Source: Methylobacterium sp. WL119 (GTDB lineage: Bacteria; Pseudomonadota; Alphaproteobacteria; Rhizobiales; Beijerinckiaceae). Taken from it: 64,000 nucleotides of DNA. The notes under the pieces are model-generated. The model worked only from the letters and a program-made list of their open reading frames with translations, did no database searches and was not told where the DNA came from. Shown here piece after piece: positions 54,185 through 64,000 of the stretch (position 1 is its first letter; the number at the start of each line of letters is the position of its first letter). The stretch is from the NCBI RefSeq assembly GCF_008039875.1, contig NZ_VRUU01000008.1, forward strand, positions 40,111 to 104,110. The letters are read 5' to 3'. The translations under genes were made by a program, and so were the position numbers.

Positions 54185-54873
54185 AAATCCAGGTCCGCGT
54201 AATGCCCGGCCGGCGGCATGCCCGCGACCCGGTCGGCGAGCAGCGCGCGGAAGGAGGGCCGCGATTTCACGCGGGCGTACCAGTCGCGCGCCGTCTCGTC
54301 CTCGTCCCACGGCACGTCGCCGAGGTAGTCGACGCAGCTCAGATGCGCCGCGGCGGCGAGGTCGGCATAGGTCAGGTGGTCGCCGGCGATCCAGCGGCGC
54401 CGCGCCATCAGGTAGCCGATGTACTTCAGGTGGTAGCGGACGTTGGTGCGGGCGGCGCGGATCGCGTTCATGTCCGGCGGGCCGCCGCCGGTGGCGCTGG
54501 TCATGAAGCGCTTGGCGATCTTCTCGGTCACGAGGTAGCCGGTCACCTCCGCCTCGAACTTGACCAGGAACCAGTCCATCAGCCGGCGCACCTCGACCCG
54601 CTCGGCCGGATGGTCCGGCATCAGCCGGCGCCCGGTGAGGCCGAGGCCGCGGGTCTCGTCGAGGTATTCCGCGATGATGCCGCCGCCGGGCACGACCAGG
54701 CCGCCCTGCTCCATCAGCACCGGCGTGGTGCCGGCCGGGTTGATCAGCAGGAACTCGTCGCGCCTGTCCCAGGGCCGCTCCTCGACGAGGCTCGGCTCCA
54801 GGCCCATCTCGGCCAGGACGAGGCGGATGAAGCGCGAGTTGGCGCAGAAGGGAAAGTGATAGAGCGTCGCCAT
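54181..54873 (-). CDS. Glutathione S-transferase family protein
   Basis: 230 aa from the ATG at 54873. The thioredoxin-like N-domain is clear ([40 protein letters not shown]), and the helical C-domain includes the stretch [21 protein letters not shown] Ser/Cys catalytic residue would lie in HFPFCANSR. The substrate is unknown. It overlaps queG, so it shares the transcript with queG and the epimerase-like gene. Confidence 0.9.
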   Translation of the reverse strand: MATLYHFPFCANSRFIRLVLAEMGLEPSLVEERPWDRRDEFLLINPAGTTPVLMEQGGLVVPGGGIIAEYLDETRGLGLTGRRLMPDHPAERVEVRRLMDWFLVKFEAEVTGYLVTEKIAKRFMTSATGGGPPDMNAIRAARTNVRYHLKYIGYLMARRRWIAGDHLTYADLAAAAHLSCVDYLGDVPWDEDETARDWYARVKSRPSFRALLADRVAGMPPAGHYADLDF

Positions 54874-55129
54874 CGAGGCCGTTGTCGGACTGAAAAGGGC
54901 CGGCGGGACGCGCCGCACGGGACACCCGCGGGACCGAGCGTGGGATGATCATGATTGCTCGATCGTTGCCGCCTCATTAACACGCCGCACGGAACGCGGT
55001 AACCGCTCGTTCACCATCGTCGGCGAAGCCTGTGGGCGTCCCGCCGCGGGCGGCGATTCCACTTCCTCAGGCCGGTCGCCGGCCGGCGCGGCGCGAACGG
55101 TCGAGACCAGCGATGATGCGAGATCTGCG

Positions 55130-55936
55130 ATGATGGATGCGATGAGCATCGCGAAGGCGGTCGTGCTCGCGGTCGTAGAGGGCGCGACCGAGTTCATCCC
55201 GGTCTCCTCCACCGGGCACCAGCTCCTGGTCGGGCACTTCATCGGGTTCCACTCGCCCAACAACACCTTCGAGGTGCTGATCCAGCTCGGCGCGATCCTG
55301 GCGATCCTGGCGGTGTATTTCCGCCGGCTGCTCGGCATCGCGTTCGCCCTGCCGAACGACCCGCAGGCGCGCCGGTTCGTGCTCGGCATCCTCCTCGCCT
55401 TCCTGCCGGCGGCGATCATCGGCGGCCTGTTCTCGAAGGTGATCAAGGCCTACCTGTTCAACCCGTGGATCGTCTGCGCGACCCTGGTCGCGGGCGGGCT
55501 CGTGCTGCTCGTCCTGGACGACACCGATCTCGAGGTGAAGAAGACCGACGTCTACGACTTCACCCTGCCGATGGACCTGAAGATCGGCATCTTTCAGTGC
55601 CTGGCGATGATCCCGGGCGTGTCGCGCTCCGGCGCCACCATCGTCGGCGCGATGCTGATGGGCGCCGACAAGCGCTCCGCCACCGAGTTCTCGTTCTACC
55701 TCGCGATGCCGACCATGGCCGGCGCCTTCGCCAAGGACCTGCTCGACAACTACAAGAACCTCAACGGCGACGACGTCGGGCTGATCGTCATCGGCTTCGT
55801 GGTGGCCTTCGTCTCGGCCCTCGTCGTGGTGCGGACGGTGCTCGACTACGTCTCCCGCCACGGCTTCTGGCTGTTCGCGTGGTGGCGCATCATCGTCGGC
55901 TCGGCGGGCTTCGCCGGCCTGATCATCTTTGGATAA
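55130..55936 (+). CDS. uppP: Undecaprenyl-diphosphatase UppP (BacA)
   Basis: 268 aa, about eight membrane helices. Family motifs are [20 protein letters not shown] (Glu/Ser/His/Thr catalytic loop near residue 17) and [20 protein letters not shown] (Pro-Gly-Val-Ser-Arg-Ser-Gly). It recycles the lipid carrier undecaprenyl diphosphate for peptidoglycan and other polymers, in the cytoplasmic membrane. The gene is alone, divergent from the transferase operon by ~250 bp. A TTTGGATAAAAAAT stretch follows the stop. Confidence 0.95.
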   Translation: MMDAMSIAKAVVLAVVEGATEFIPVSSTGHQLLVGHFIGFHSPNNTFEVLIQLGAILAILAVYFRRLLGIAFALPNDPQARRFVLGILLAFLPAAIIGGLFSKVIKAYLFNPWIVCATLVAGGLVLLVLDDTDLEVKKTDVYDFTLPMDLKIGIFQCLAMIPGVSRSGATIVGAMLMGADKRSATEFSFYLAMPTMAGAFAKDLLDNYKNLNGDDVGLIVIGFVVAFVSALVVVRTVLDYVSRHGFWLFAWWRIIVGSAGFAGLIIFG

Positions 55937-56048
55937 AAAATACGGTCGCCGCCGTCGATTGCCTCGCCAGCGGGGCCGTGCGAGGGCAGACGGATGGGGA
56001 GAGCGGGCGAAAGACCCGCATCCCGGCACCGTTTGAAGGCCCTCCGCG

Positions 56049-57920
56049 ATGGAAGACAGACCGCTTGCCGACCTCTTCGAGCCCGCGACCCGCGCGCGCT
56101 GGCTCGGCCTCGTCGAGGGCGTTCTGAAGGGCGCCGACTACGAGAAGCGCCTCGTCTCCAAGACGGCGGACGGCCTGCGCATCGAGCCGCTCTACGAGGC
56201 GGCCGAGCCCGTGCCGCAGCCGGTCCGCGCGGCCGGCCCGTGGCGCATCGCCCAGCGGGTCGACCATCCCGAGATCGAGCAGGCGAACCGGCAGGCGCTG
56301 GCCGACCTCGAAGGCGGCGCCGATGCGCTGACCCTGGTGTTCTCCGGCGCGCTGGCGGCCCACGGCTACGGCCTGACCGCACGCACGGTCGAAGAGCTGG
56401 AAGCCGCGCTTGCCGGCGTGATGCTGCCGCTGATCGGGTTGCGCGTCGACGCCGGCCCGCTCGGGCTGGAGGCGGCCCGCCTCGTGGTCGAGCTGGCGAA
56501 GGCGCGCGGCGAGGACCTGTCGGCCTGCGACCTCGACCTCGGCATCGATCCGGTGGGCACGCTTGCCGCCTCGGGCAGCCTCGGGGCGGTGTGGTCCGAG
56601 ATCGCGCCGAAGCTCGGGCAGGCGGTGAAGGACTTCGACGCCGCCGGCTTCACCGGGCGTGCGCTCCTGGCCGACGGGAGGCCCTATCACGAGGCCGGCG
56701 CCGGCGAGGCGGCCGAGCTGGGTGCGGTGCTCGCCACGGCCGTGACCTATCTCCGGGCGCTGGAGGCGGAAGGGGTGTCGCTGGAACGGGCCGGCGACGC
56801 GGTCGGGATCCTGCTCGTGACCGACGCGGACGAGTTCCTCACCATCGCGAAGTTTCGGGCGATGCGCCGGCTCTGGGCCCGCATCGAGCAGGCCTGCGGG
56901 CTCGCTCCGAAGCCGCTGCGGCTCCAGGCCGAGACCGCGTGGCGGATGATGACCCGGCGCGACCCCTTCGTGAACATCCTGCGGACCGCGATGGCGGCGA
57001 CCGGGGCCGGGCTCGGCGGCGCAGACGCCGTCACCGCCCTGCCCTACACCCAGGCGCTGGGTCTCCCCGACGCCTTCGCCCGGCGGGTGGCGCGCAACAG
57101 CCAGATCGTGCTGATCGAGGAATCGAACCTCGCCCGCGTCGCCGATCCGGCCGCCGGCGCCGGCGGCTTCGAGAGCCTGACCGCGCAGCTGGCCGAGGCC
57201 GGCTGGGAGGCGTTCCAGGCGATCGAGCGCGAGGGCGGCATCGTCGCCTCGCTCAGCGTCGGCAAGCTCCAGCGCCGGATCGAGATCACCCGGGAGACGC
57301 GGGCGAAGAACGTCGCGACGCGGCGCGAGGCGCTGACCGGCGCCACCGAATTCCCCTACCTCGCCGAGAAGTCGGTCGCGGTGCTCGACGTGGCGCCCGT
57401 CGCCGCCCCCCCGGCGGCGAGCTTCGGCAGCGGAACGGCGGTCGCCTGCGACGCCCTGCCGTCGCAGCGGCTCGCCGAGCCCTACGAGGCCCTGCGCGAC
57501 GCCTCCGACGGCTTCCTCGACAAGACCGGGAAGCGCCCGCAGGTGTTCTTGGCCAATCTCGGCCCGGTCGCGGTGTTCAACGCCCGCTCGACCTTCGCCG
57601 CCAACGCCTTCGCCGCCGGCGGCATCGAGGCGCTGAGCAACGACGGGTTCCCCGACGATGCGAGCCTCGCCGAGGCGTTCAAGGTCTCGGGTGCGGCGCT
57701 CGCCTGCCTGTGCTCCTCCGACGCCGTCTACGAAGCCCGCGCCGTCTCCGCGGCGAAGGCCCTGGCGGCGGCCGGCGCCGGGACGATCTACCTCGCGGGC
57801 AAGCCGGGGGCGGATCTCGCCGAACCGCTCGCGGCGGCGGGCGTCCACGGCTTCCTCCATGCCGGCGGCGACCTCCTGGCGCTGCTGAACGACGCCCTGA
57901 GGCGGGCCGCCCGCGCCTGA
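56049..57920 (+). CDS. mutA: Methylmalonyl-CoA mutase small subunit
   Basis: 623 aa. It matches the non-catalytic MutA/McmB partner: RPLADLFEPATRARWLGLVE, GPWRIAQRVDHPEIEQANRQ, RRLWARIEQACGLAPKPLRL, MMTRRDPFVNILRTAMAATG and a C-terminal pseudo-B12-binding domain lacking the DxHxxG cobalamin motif. The large catalytic subunit (MutB/McmA) is not in the window. The enzyme turns (R)-methylmalonyl-CoA into succinyl-CoA in the ethylmalonyl-CoA pathway. No other pathway gene adjoins it; meaB is 11 kb upstream. Confidence 0.93.
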   Translation: MEDRPLADLFEPATRARWLGLVEGVLKGADYEKRLVSKTADGLRIEPLYEAAEPVPQPVRAAGPWRIAQRVDHPEIEQANRQALADLEGGADALTLVFSGALAAHGYGLTARTVEELEAALAGVMLPLIGLRVDAGPLGLEAARLVVELAKARGEDLSACDLDLGIDPVGTLAASGSLGAVWSEIAPKLGQAVKDFDAAGFTGRALLADGRPYHEAGAGEAAELGAVLATAVTYLRALEAEGVSLERAGDAVGILLVTDADEFLTIAKFRAMRRLWARIEQACGLAPKPLRLQAETAWRMMTRRDPFVNILRTAMAATGAGLGGADAVTALPYTQALGLPDAFARRVARNSQIVLIEESNLARVADPAAGAGGFESLTAQLAEAGWEAFQAIEREGGIVASLSVGKLQRRIEITRETRAKNVATRREALTGATEFPYLAEKSVAVLDVAPVAAPPAASFGSGTAVACDALPSQRLAEPYEALRDASDGFLDKTGKRPQVFLANLGPVAVFNARSTFAANAFAAGGIEALSNDGFPDDASLAEAFKVSGAALACLCSSDAVYEARAVSAAKALAAAGAGTIYLAGKPGADLAEPLAAAGVHGFLHAGGDLLALLNDALRRAARA

Positions 57921-58029
57921 GCGGGGAAATCGGCAACCGATCCGGCCGTCGCGTGTTTCGAAGCGGACATGCCTGCACGCCCGCGCGGTGCGTGCCGGGC
58001 ACTCGACACGCTCGCCCGATCGGGATCCG

Positions 58030-58416
58030 ATGAAAGCACTGACGCTGGCCTCCGCCTTCCTCATCCTCGCAGCCGCCGGCCTCAGCCCCGCCGACGCGGC
58101 CCGGAAGAAGGTCCAGATCCCCGACCGCTACGACGGCAACTGGAGCATCGAGGTCATCACCGAATCCGGCATCTGCGACCGGGCCTATCGCTACGGCGTG
58201 CGGATCCAGCGCGGCGAGGCCAGCTATCCCGGCGGCGATTTCGCGATCAGCGGCCGGGTCGCGACCAACGGGTCGGTGCGCGCGACGATCTCGAACGGGG
58301 CGGCGACCGCCAACGTCGTCGGGCGCCTCGGCCGCCAGGGGACCGGCACCGGCACCTGGTCGACCCAGGGCGGCCCCGAATGCAGCGGTCGCTGGAACGC
58401 CGAGCGCCGCGGCTAG
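58030..58416 (+). CDS. Small secreted beta-rich protein
   Basis: 128 aa. A signal peptide (KALTLASAFLILAAAGLSPA, cleavage near ADAAR) precedes a compact beta domain: PDRYDGNWSIEVITESGICD, AYRYGVRIQRGEASYPGGDF, and the closing GTGTWSTQGGPECSGRWNAE. Two cysteines (ICD, PEC) could form a disulfide. It is a recurrent alphaproteobacterial periplasmic domain of unknown function. It lies ~110 bp after mutA. Confidence 0.75.
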   Translation: MKALTLASAFLILAAAGLSPADAARKKVQIPDRYDGNWSIEVITESGICDRAYRYGVRIQRGEASYPGGDFAISGRVATNGSVRATISNGAATANVVGRLGRQGTGTGTWSTQGGPECSGRWNAERRG

Positions 58417-58598
58417 GACGCTCCCAGGCGAAACCGGCGGTCGAAGCGGCGGTGGCGGGGGCGCCGCTGTGACGCGGAAGCGACGATGGCGCAGGATTGC
58501 GCCCGGCGCGTGCGCTGCGGCGCGGACGGCCCTGTTCCCGACAAAATTCCTGGGGAATACTCGCCTCGATCGATCACTCGTTCGAGGCTTCCCGCGCC

Positions 58599-59021
58599 AT
58601 GAAGACCCCGCTGCTCGGTGCGCTCGCATTCCTCCTCGCCCTCGCGCCGGCCACGGCGCGCGAGCGTTCGAAGCCCGAGGCGGACAAGGTGCTGGCGCCG
58701 CTGCAGCAGGCCGCGACCGATTGCTTCGCCGAGACGGTGATGGCCAACCCGGGCGCGATGAACCACGCCCGCGCCGGTCGCTGGTTCCAGGCCGCCAGCG
58801 TGATCGGCTTTCTCTGCCGTCCCGAGGTCGACGCGATGATCGCGGCGCATGATCGCCTCTACGGCGGCGGCACCGGCGCCAAGTTCTTCAAGGGCGCCTA
58901 CGCCCGCCATCTCGACCAGCAGCTCGCGCTCCGCCTCCAGCCGATGCTGGAGCGCAAGACCGTCGCCAGCGCCGAGCCGCCGGCCGACAAGGCCGCCGCC
59001 GACGAGGCCCCGGGCGAGTGA
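58599..59021 (+). CDS. Small secreted hypothetical protein
   Basis: 140 aa. A signal peptide (KTPLLGALAFLLALAPATA, cleavage near ARERS) is followed by a helical mature part with two conserved-looking cysteines (AATDCFAETVMANPGAMNHA and IGFLCRPEVDAMIAAHDRLY) that may form a disulfide, and a charged, Ala-rich tail. No named family. It lies 24 bp before the next transferase gene, in the same direction. Confidence 0.7.
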   Translation: MKTPLLGALAFLLALAPATARERSKPEADKVLAPLQQAATDCFAETVMANPGAMNHARAGRWFQAASVIGFLCRPEVDAMIAAHDRLYGGGTGAKFFKGAYARHLDQQLALRLQPMLERKTVASAEPPADKAAADEAPGE

Positions 59022-59045
59022 CGCCGCGCGCGTGACGGCGCGGCG

Positions 59046-59768
59046 ATGCCCTACGAGCTCTATTACTGGCCGATGCTGCAGGGCCGCGGCGAGTTCGTGC
59101 GCCTCGCCCTGGAAGAGGCCGGCGCGGCCTACGTCGACGTCGCCCGCGAGGCGGAGACCGACGGTCTCGGCCTGCCGGCGCTGACGCGGATCCTGGAGGA
59201 TCTCGACGAGCCGCGCCCGGCCTTCGCACCGCCCTTCCTGCGCGACGGCGACGTGGTCGTCGGGCAGACGGCGGCGATCCTGCTCTATCTCGGCCCGCGG
59301 CTCGGGTTGGTCGGAGCGGCCGAGGGCGAGCGGATCTGGACGCACCAGATCCAGCTCACCATCGCCGACATGGTGGCCGAGGCGCACGACACCCACCACC
59401 CGATCGCGGCCGGCCTCGCCTACGAGGACCAGACGACCGAAGCCGCGCGCCGCGCCGCGCATTTCCGCGCCGACCGCATCCCCGAGTTCTTGGCGTGGTT
59501 CGAGCACGTGCTCACCCGCAACGACGGCACCCACCTCGTCGGCGATCGCCTGAGCTACGCCGACCTGTCGCTGTTCCAGCTGATCGACGGGCTGCGCTAC
59601 GCCTTCCCGAAAGCGATGGCGGCGCGGCTCCCCGACCATCCGCGCGTGGCCGCGCTGCACGCGACGGTCGCGGTGCGCCCGCGGATCGCGGCCTACCTCG
59701 CGAGCCCGCGCCGGATCCCGTTCAACGAGCAGGGCATCTTCCGCCGCTACGCCGCGCTCGACGGATGA
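59046..59768 (+). CDS. Glutathione S-transferase family protein
   Basis: 240 aa. The N-domain YELYYWPMLQGRGEFVRLAL carries the catalytic-region Tyr near its start and LEEAGAAYVDVAR, followed by FAPPFLRDGDVVVGQTAAIL (GSH-binding). The C-domain begins near ERIWTHQIQLTIADMVAEAH. The N-terminus is of the GST type with YWPMLQGRG, also found in plant-type tau/sigma-like enzymes. The substrate is unknown. The ATG at 59046 is well supported. Confidence 0.88.
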   Translation: MPYELYYWPMLQGRGEFVRLALEEAGAAYVDVAREAETDGLGLPALTRILEDLDEPRPAFAPPFLRDGDVVVGQTAAILLYLGPRLGLVGAAEGERIWTHQIQLTIADMVAEAHDTHHPIAAGLAYEDQTTEAARRAAHFRADRIPEFLAWFEHVLTRNDGTHLVGDRLSYADLSLFQLIDGLRYAFPKAMAARLPDHPRVAALHATVAVRPRIAAYLASPRRIPFNEQGIFRRYAALDG

Positions 59769-59820
59769 CGCCGGGGCGGCGGCCCTGAGCGATCTTGGGG
59801 CGCCGACGCGAGGACTGCGA

Positions 59821-60153
59821 TCAGCTGGACGCGGTCGACCGCCCCGCCGTCACCGTGAGACGCAGGCCGGCTTCCTTCTGAACGGTGCCAAGGATCGAGA
59901 ACAAGTTGCTGGCCGTCGGGTTTCCGGCGGCGCTGAGCATCCGCATCAAGCTCTTCGTCGAGGAGCCGGTTTCGGTGGCAAGGCGCTCGAACCCGATGGT
60001 CGCGTGGATGTAGTCGCGCAACACCGTCTTGCCGACGTCGATCTCGCCGGCAAGGAAGCTCTCGACCGCCTCCGTCAGCAGGGCCTCCCGAAAGGCCGGA
60101 TCGCGCGCGGCACGCGCCTTCACGGTGTCCTTGAAACTGCGCGTAAGCGGCAT
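59821..60153 (-). CDS. HigA-type HTH antitoxin
   Basis: 110 aa from the ATG at 60153. The C-terminal HTH (DYIHATIGFERLATETGSST, then KSLMRMLSAAGNPTASNLFS) matches antidote proteins of RelE/HigB-type modules; the N-terminal half (FKDTVKARAARDPAFREALL) would wrap the toxin. It overlaps the toxin gene by one base, and the toxin is translated first, a reversed order typical of HigBA. Autoregulation through the HTH is likely. Confidence 0.85.
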   Translation of the reverse strand: MPLTRSFKDTVKARAARDPAFREALLTEAVESFLAGEIDVGKTVLRDYIHATIGFERLATETGSSTKSLMRMLSAAGNPTASNLFSILGTVQKEAGLRLTVTAGRSTASS

Positions 60154-60479
60154 CAGCGTCCTTGCTCCTTGCGTTGCTTGTAGGCGACCCAATTCTCGAT
60201 CGCCCGATCGATGTCGGCTTGCTGACGGCGCTTCGTGCCGCCGCAGAGCAGAATGATCAATGTTTCGCCGTCTCTGCCGAAATACAATCGGTAGCCCGGA
60301 CCGAAATCGAGCCGGTATTCCTGCACCCCCGAGCCGACGGATTTGACATGGGAGAGATTGCCCTTCTCGATCCGTGCCAGCGCGATCGTCACCTTGGCCG
60401 CAGCGAACGGATCGAGCCTGCCGAACCAGTCGGCGAACGGCGATCGATGGGAATCGTCGATGAATTCGAGGATCTTCAC
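60153..60479 (-). CDS. RelE/HigB-like toxin (Gp49 family)
   Basis: 108 aa. The RelE fold is seen in MKILEFIDDSHRSPFADWFG, the helix AAAKVTIALARIEKGNLSHV, and the strand-rich core QEYRLDFGPGYRLYFGRDG with ILLCGGTKRRQQADIDRAIE. The basic and Tyr residues of the RNase-type active region are present. Such toxins usually cleave mRNA at the ribosome. It is upstream of its antitoxin in the same unit, in backbone DNA near comM. Confidence 0.87.
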   Translation of the reverse strand: MKILEFIDDSHRSPFADWFGRLDPFAAAKVTIALARIEKGNLSHVKSVGSGVQEYRLDFGPGYRLYFGRDGETLIILLCGGTKRRQQADIDRAIENWVAYKQRKEQGR

Positions 60480-60544
60480 TCAGGATAGTACCATATAGGG
60501 CACCATACAAGGCGACATCGTTCCGCTCGTCAGCGTTGCCCGTC

Positions 60545-62077
60545 TCACGAGGCCGCCTTCTCCCCCCGCCCGCGATACGACAGCGCTTCGGCGAGGTGGA
60601 GGCGGCGAACCGTCGGCTCGCCGTCGAGGTCGGCGAGCGTGCGGGCGACGCGCAGCGTCCGGTGGAAGCCGCGGGCGGTCAGCCGCATGCTCTCGGCGGC
60701 GGTGCGGATCAGCGCGGCGCCGTCGGCATCCGGGGCGGCAACCCGCTCGATCAGGCTGGCCGGGCAGGTCGCATTGGTGGTGCCCGCGGCCAAGCCCGCG
60801 GCGTCGTAGCGCGCGGTCTGGCGGTCGCGCGCTGCCGCGACCCGCGAGGCGGCCTCGCGCGAGCCCTCGGCCGGCGGCGGCAGGATCAGGTCGGCGGCGG
60901 TCACCGCCGCGACCTCGATGCGCAGGTCGATCCGGTCGAGCAACGGCCCGGAGATGCGGGCGCCGTACTGCGCCATGCAACGTTCGTTCGGGCCACGTCG
61001 GCAGGCATAGCCCGGCTCCAGCGCCTGCCTGCACCGGCACGGGTTCATCGCGGCGACCAGCTGGAAGCGGGCCGGGTAGGTGATGCGGTGGTTGGCGCGC
61101 GCGATCATGATCTCGCCGGTCTCCATCGGCTGGCGCAGCGAATCGAGGACCTGCGGCGTGAACTCGGGAAGCTCGTCGAGGAACAGCACGCCGCCATGGG
61201 CCAGGGAGGCCTCGCCCGGCCGCGCGTTGATCCCGCCGCCGACGAGCGCCGCCATCGAGGCCGAATGGTGCGGCTGCCGGAACGGGCGCCGATCCGACAG
61301 CCGCCCCTCCTTCAGCTCCCCGGCCACCGACTGGATCATCGAGACCGCGAGCAGCTCGCGCGGCGTCAGCGGTGGCAGGATCGAGGGCAGGCGCGCGGCG
61401 AGCATCGACTTGCCCGCGCCGGGCGGCCCGTTGAACAAGAGGTTGTGGCCGCCGGCGGCCGCGATCTCCAGTGCGCGCTTGGCGCCCTCCTGGCCCTTGA
61501 TGTCGCGGAGGTCCGGCAGGGGCGCCCCGGGGGCGGCGACCGCCGGTACCGGCCGGGCCATCACCTGCGTGCCCTTGAAGTGGTTGGCGAGCTGGATGAG
61601 CGAGCGCGGCGCCAGCACGTCGAGGTCGCCGCCGGCCCAGGCCGCCTCGGGCCCGGTTGCGGCCGGGCAGATCAGCCCGAGCCCGCGCGCGGCCGCCGCC
61701 ATCGCCGCCGGCAGCACGCCGTTGACCGCGGTGATCGTGCCGTCGAGCGCCAGCTCGCCCAGCACGCAGTAGCCGGCGAGCGCGTCGGCCGGCAGCGCGC
61801 CGATCGCCACCATCACGCCCAGCGCGATCGGCAGGTCGTAGTGCGAGCCCTCCTTGGGCAGATCCGCGGGGGCGAGGTTCACGGTGATGCGCTTGGCCGG
61901 CATCGCCAGCCCCGAGGCGATCAGCGCGCCGCGCACGCGCTCGCGCGATTCGCCCACCGCCTTGTCGGCGAGGCCGACCACGGTGAAGTTTACCGCGCCG
62001 GGGATGATCTGCACCTGGACGTCGACGGCACGCGCCTCGATGCCCTCGAAGGCGACGGTGGCGACGCGGGTGACCAT
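60545..62077 (-). CDS. comM: ComM/YifB-family Mg-chelatase-like AAA+ ATPase
   Basis: 510 aa, the normal YifB length. The N-terminal Lon-like domain (VDVQVQIIPGAVNFTVVGLA) is followed by an AAA+ core with LLFNGPPGAGKSMLAARLP (Walker A), HGGVLFLDELPEFTPQVLDS (Walker B) and QFQLVAAMNPCRC-like Cys motifs (CRCRQALEPGYACRRGPNE), ending in the Mg-chelatase C-terminal helical region. ComM promotes branch migration in natural transformation and recombination. A hairpin-prone inverted repeat lies just upstream of the start. Confidence 0.92.
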   Translation of the reverse strand: MVTRVATVAFEGIEARAVDVQVQIIPGAVNFTVVGLADKAVGESRERVRGALIASGLAMPAKRITVNLAPADLPKEGSHYDLPIALGVMVAIGALPADALAGYCVLGELALDGTITAVNGVLPAAMAAAARGLGLICPAATGPEAAWAGGDLDVLAPRSLIQLANHFKGTQVMARPVPAVAAPGAPLPDLRDIKGQEGAKRALEIAAAGGHNLLFNGPPGAGKSMLAARLPSILPPLTPRELLAVSMIQSVAGELKEGRLSDRRPFRQPHHSASMAALVGGGINARPGEASLAHGGVLFLDELPEFTPQVLDSLRQPMETGEIMIARANHRITYPARFQLVAAMNPCRCRQALEPGYACRRGPNERCMAQYGARISGPLLDRIDLRIEVAAVTAADLILPPPAEGSREAASRVAAARDRQTARYDAAGLAAGTTNATCPASLIERVAAPDADGAALIRTAAESMRLTARGFHRTLRVARTLADLDGEPTVRRLHLAEALSYRGRGEKAAS

Positions 62078-62093
62078 GACGTGAGGAGCCTTC

Positions 62094-62113
62094 GGCTTAC
62101 GGGAAAGTAAGCC
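62094..62113. promoter_or_regulatory. Inverted repeat upstream of comM
   Basis: GGCTTAC-GGGAAA-GTAAGCC, a perfect 7-bp stem with a 6-base loop, 17 bp before the comM start on the minus strand. It could sit in the leader RNA or mark the shared promoter with the gene at 62203. Confidence 0.35.
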
Positions 62114-62202
62114 TAGGCTGCGCCTATGAGCCTGACAACCTCAGGAACCGGCTCCTCGCGCGGCTGTTCTCCGCCGGTCGACAACCACGAAGGGAAACCG
62201 CC

Positions 62203-62463
62203 ATGCGCCCGACTTCCACCGTCCTCGCCCTCGTCCTCGCCGCCGGCCTGTCCGGTGCGGCGCGGGCCGACGAGAAGCTGCCGCCGGACCAGCAGGCCAA
62301 GGTCGAGGCGATGCTGAAGCAGGAAGGCTTCACCCAGTGGAAGGAGATCGAGCTGGACGACGGCATGATCGAGGTCGACGATGCCGTCGACGGCTCCGGC
62401 AAGCAGTTCGACCTGAAGCTCGATCCGAAGACCCTCGCCATCGTCAAGCGCAAGGCCGAGTAG
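62203..62463 (+). CDS. Small secreted PepSY-like protein
   Basis: 86 aa. A signal peptide (STVLALVLAAGLSGAARA) precedes a short domain with QQAKVEAMLKQEGFTQWKEI, EVDDAVDGSGKQFDLKLDP and LAIVKRKAE, the pattern of PepSY-type modules (helix, two strands). PepSY proteins of this size are widespread periplasmic inhibitors or sensors, with no exact function known. It is divergent from comM. Confidence 0.8.
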   Translation: MRPTSTVLALVLAAGLSGAARADEKLPPDQQAKVEAMLKQEGFTQWKEIELDDGMIEVDDAVDGSGKQFDLKLDPKTLAIVKRKAE

Positions 62464-62764
62464 CGCAGGGACGATGCGGGCGCCGTGCGGCTCTGCCGAC
62501 CGGCGCCCACCCTGCCAGGGGTCGAAATCCGACGCTTGGTACCTGTAGCCAAACCTCCGAGAAGAGTGGCAACCGGACCCTGGCCGTTTGCCCCGAAGCG
62601 GACGTTTTGCCTTCAATCCAAGCCTGCCGTCGAGGTGTAGGCGAGGTTCGGGACTGGGCACGTCGCAGAGGCCGAGGCGCTGAAGACCAAGAGCCAATGC
62701 ATCTTTAACGTGTGTGTGCTGCTGTGTGGGCGTTCGGGGGAACGCGCTCGCAAACGGTACCTGA
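62464..62764. other. Intergenic stretch without a supported gene
   Basis: About 300 bp between the PepSY-like gene and the TadG-like gene. A TG-repeat (GTGTGTGTGC) occurs near 62711, perhaps part of the leader of the TadG-like gene. No RNA gene or other feature can be supported. Confidence 0.45.

Positions 62765-64000
<1,236 letters not shown>

Noticed and set aside
55923..58064. A 713-codon open frame antisense to the mutase small subunit
   Set aside because: It is the same effect; the mutase reading is unambiguous.

Overview
The window reads as chromosomal DNA from a high-GC alphaproteobacterium, most likely Methylobacterium or Methylorubrum. The support is a 329-codon MeaB-type chaperone, a methylmalonyl-CoA mutase small subunit, the very GC-rich core genes, and gene content typical of Methylobacteriaceae. 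This placement is inferred from gene content; no database search was possible. The last ~97 bases are a pure G run that looks like a sequencing or assembly artefact.

Layout. (1) 1-2345: backbone genes (a partial short-chain dehydrogenase, a flavin amine oxidase) and a clipped gene end. (2) 2346-3612: a decayed IS3-family insertion sequence, which truncates a broken tyrosine-integrase gene (3613-4416). (3) 4515-36953: a putative ~32 kb genomic island. A 16-bp direct repeat bounds it; the right copy is the 3' end of a tRNA-Ser(CGA) gene, and an intact integrase lies next to it. The broken integrase sits just outside the left copy, in the same geometry, which suggests two elements stacked on one tRNA site.

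Inside the island, 4.9-17.3 kb is a catabolic block: a TRAP transporter, CitE and CitF homologues, a class III CoA-transferase, an acyl-CoA dehydrogenase, a mesaconyl/itaconyl-CoA hydratase-like protein, a 3-hydroxyisobutyrate-dehydrogenase-type reductase, and GntR and LysR regulators. Together these could import a branched C4-C6 di- or tricarboxylate, activate it with CoA, desaturate and hydrate it, and cleave it to acetyl-CoA plus a 2-oxoacid. A near-identical ~24-bp motif lies before two of the transcription units. From 17.5 to 36.8 kb the island is a mosaic: a DUF429-like protein, small translationally coupled hypothetical genes, an Abi_2/HEPN defence protein, two small secreted proteins ending in the same pentapeptide VCIGC, remnants of a Mu-like phage tail, and an integrase-proximal module with a DUF3987 protein and an excisionase-like protein. 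A strong 24-bp inverted repeat made of TGCGAA units lies just after the DUF3987 gene.

(4) 36938-64000: backbone. It holds tRNA-Ser, htpG, a fused NCS1-permease/histidine-kinase/receiver protein with a LuxR-type response regulator, a pyroglutamyl peptidase, meaB, an alpha/beta hydrolase, a transglutaminase-like protein, an isolated mdcB-mdcH pair, a TerB/DUF533 protein, an esterase, a Rossmann-fold epimerase-like protein, queG, two glutathione transferases, uppP, the methylmalonyl-CoA mutase small subunit, a RelE/HigB-type toxin-antitoxin pair, comM (YifB), small secreted proteins, and the start of a TadG-like pilus-assembly protein running into the poly-G end.
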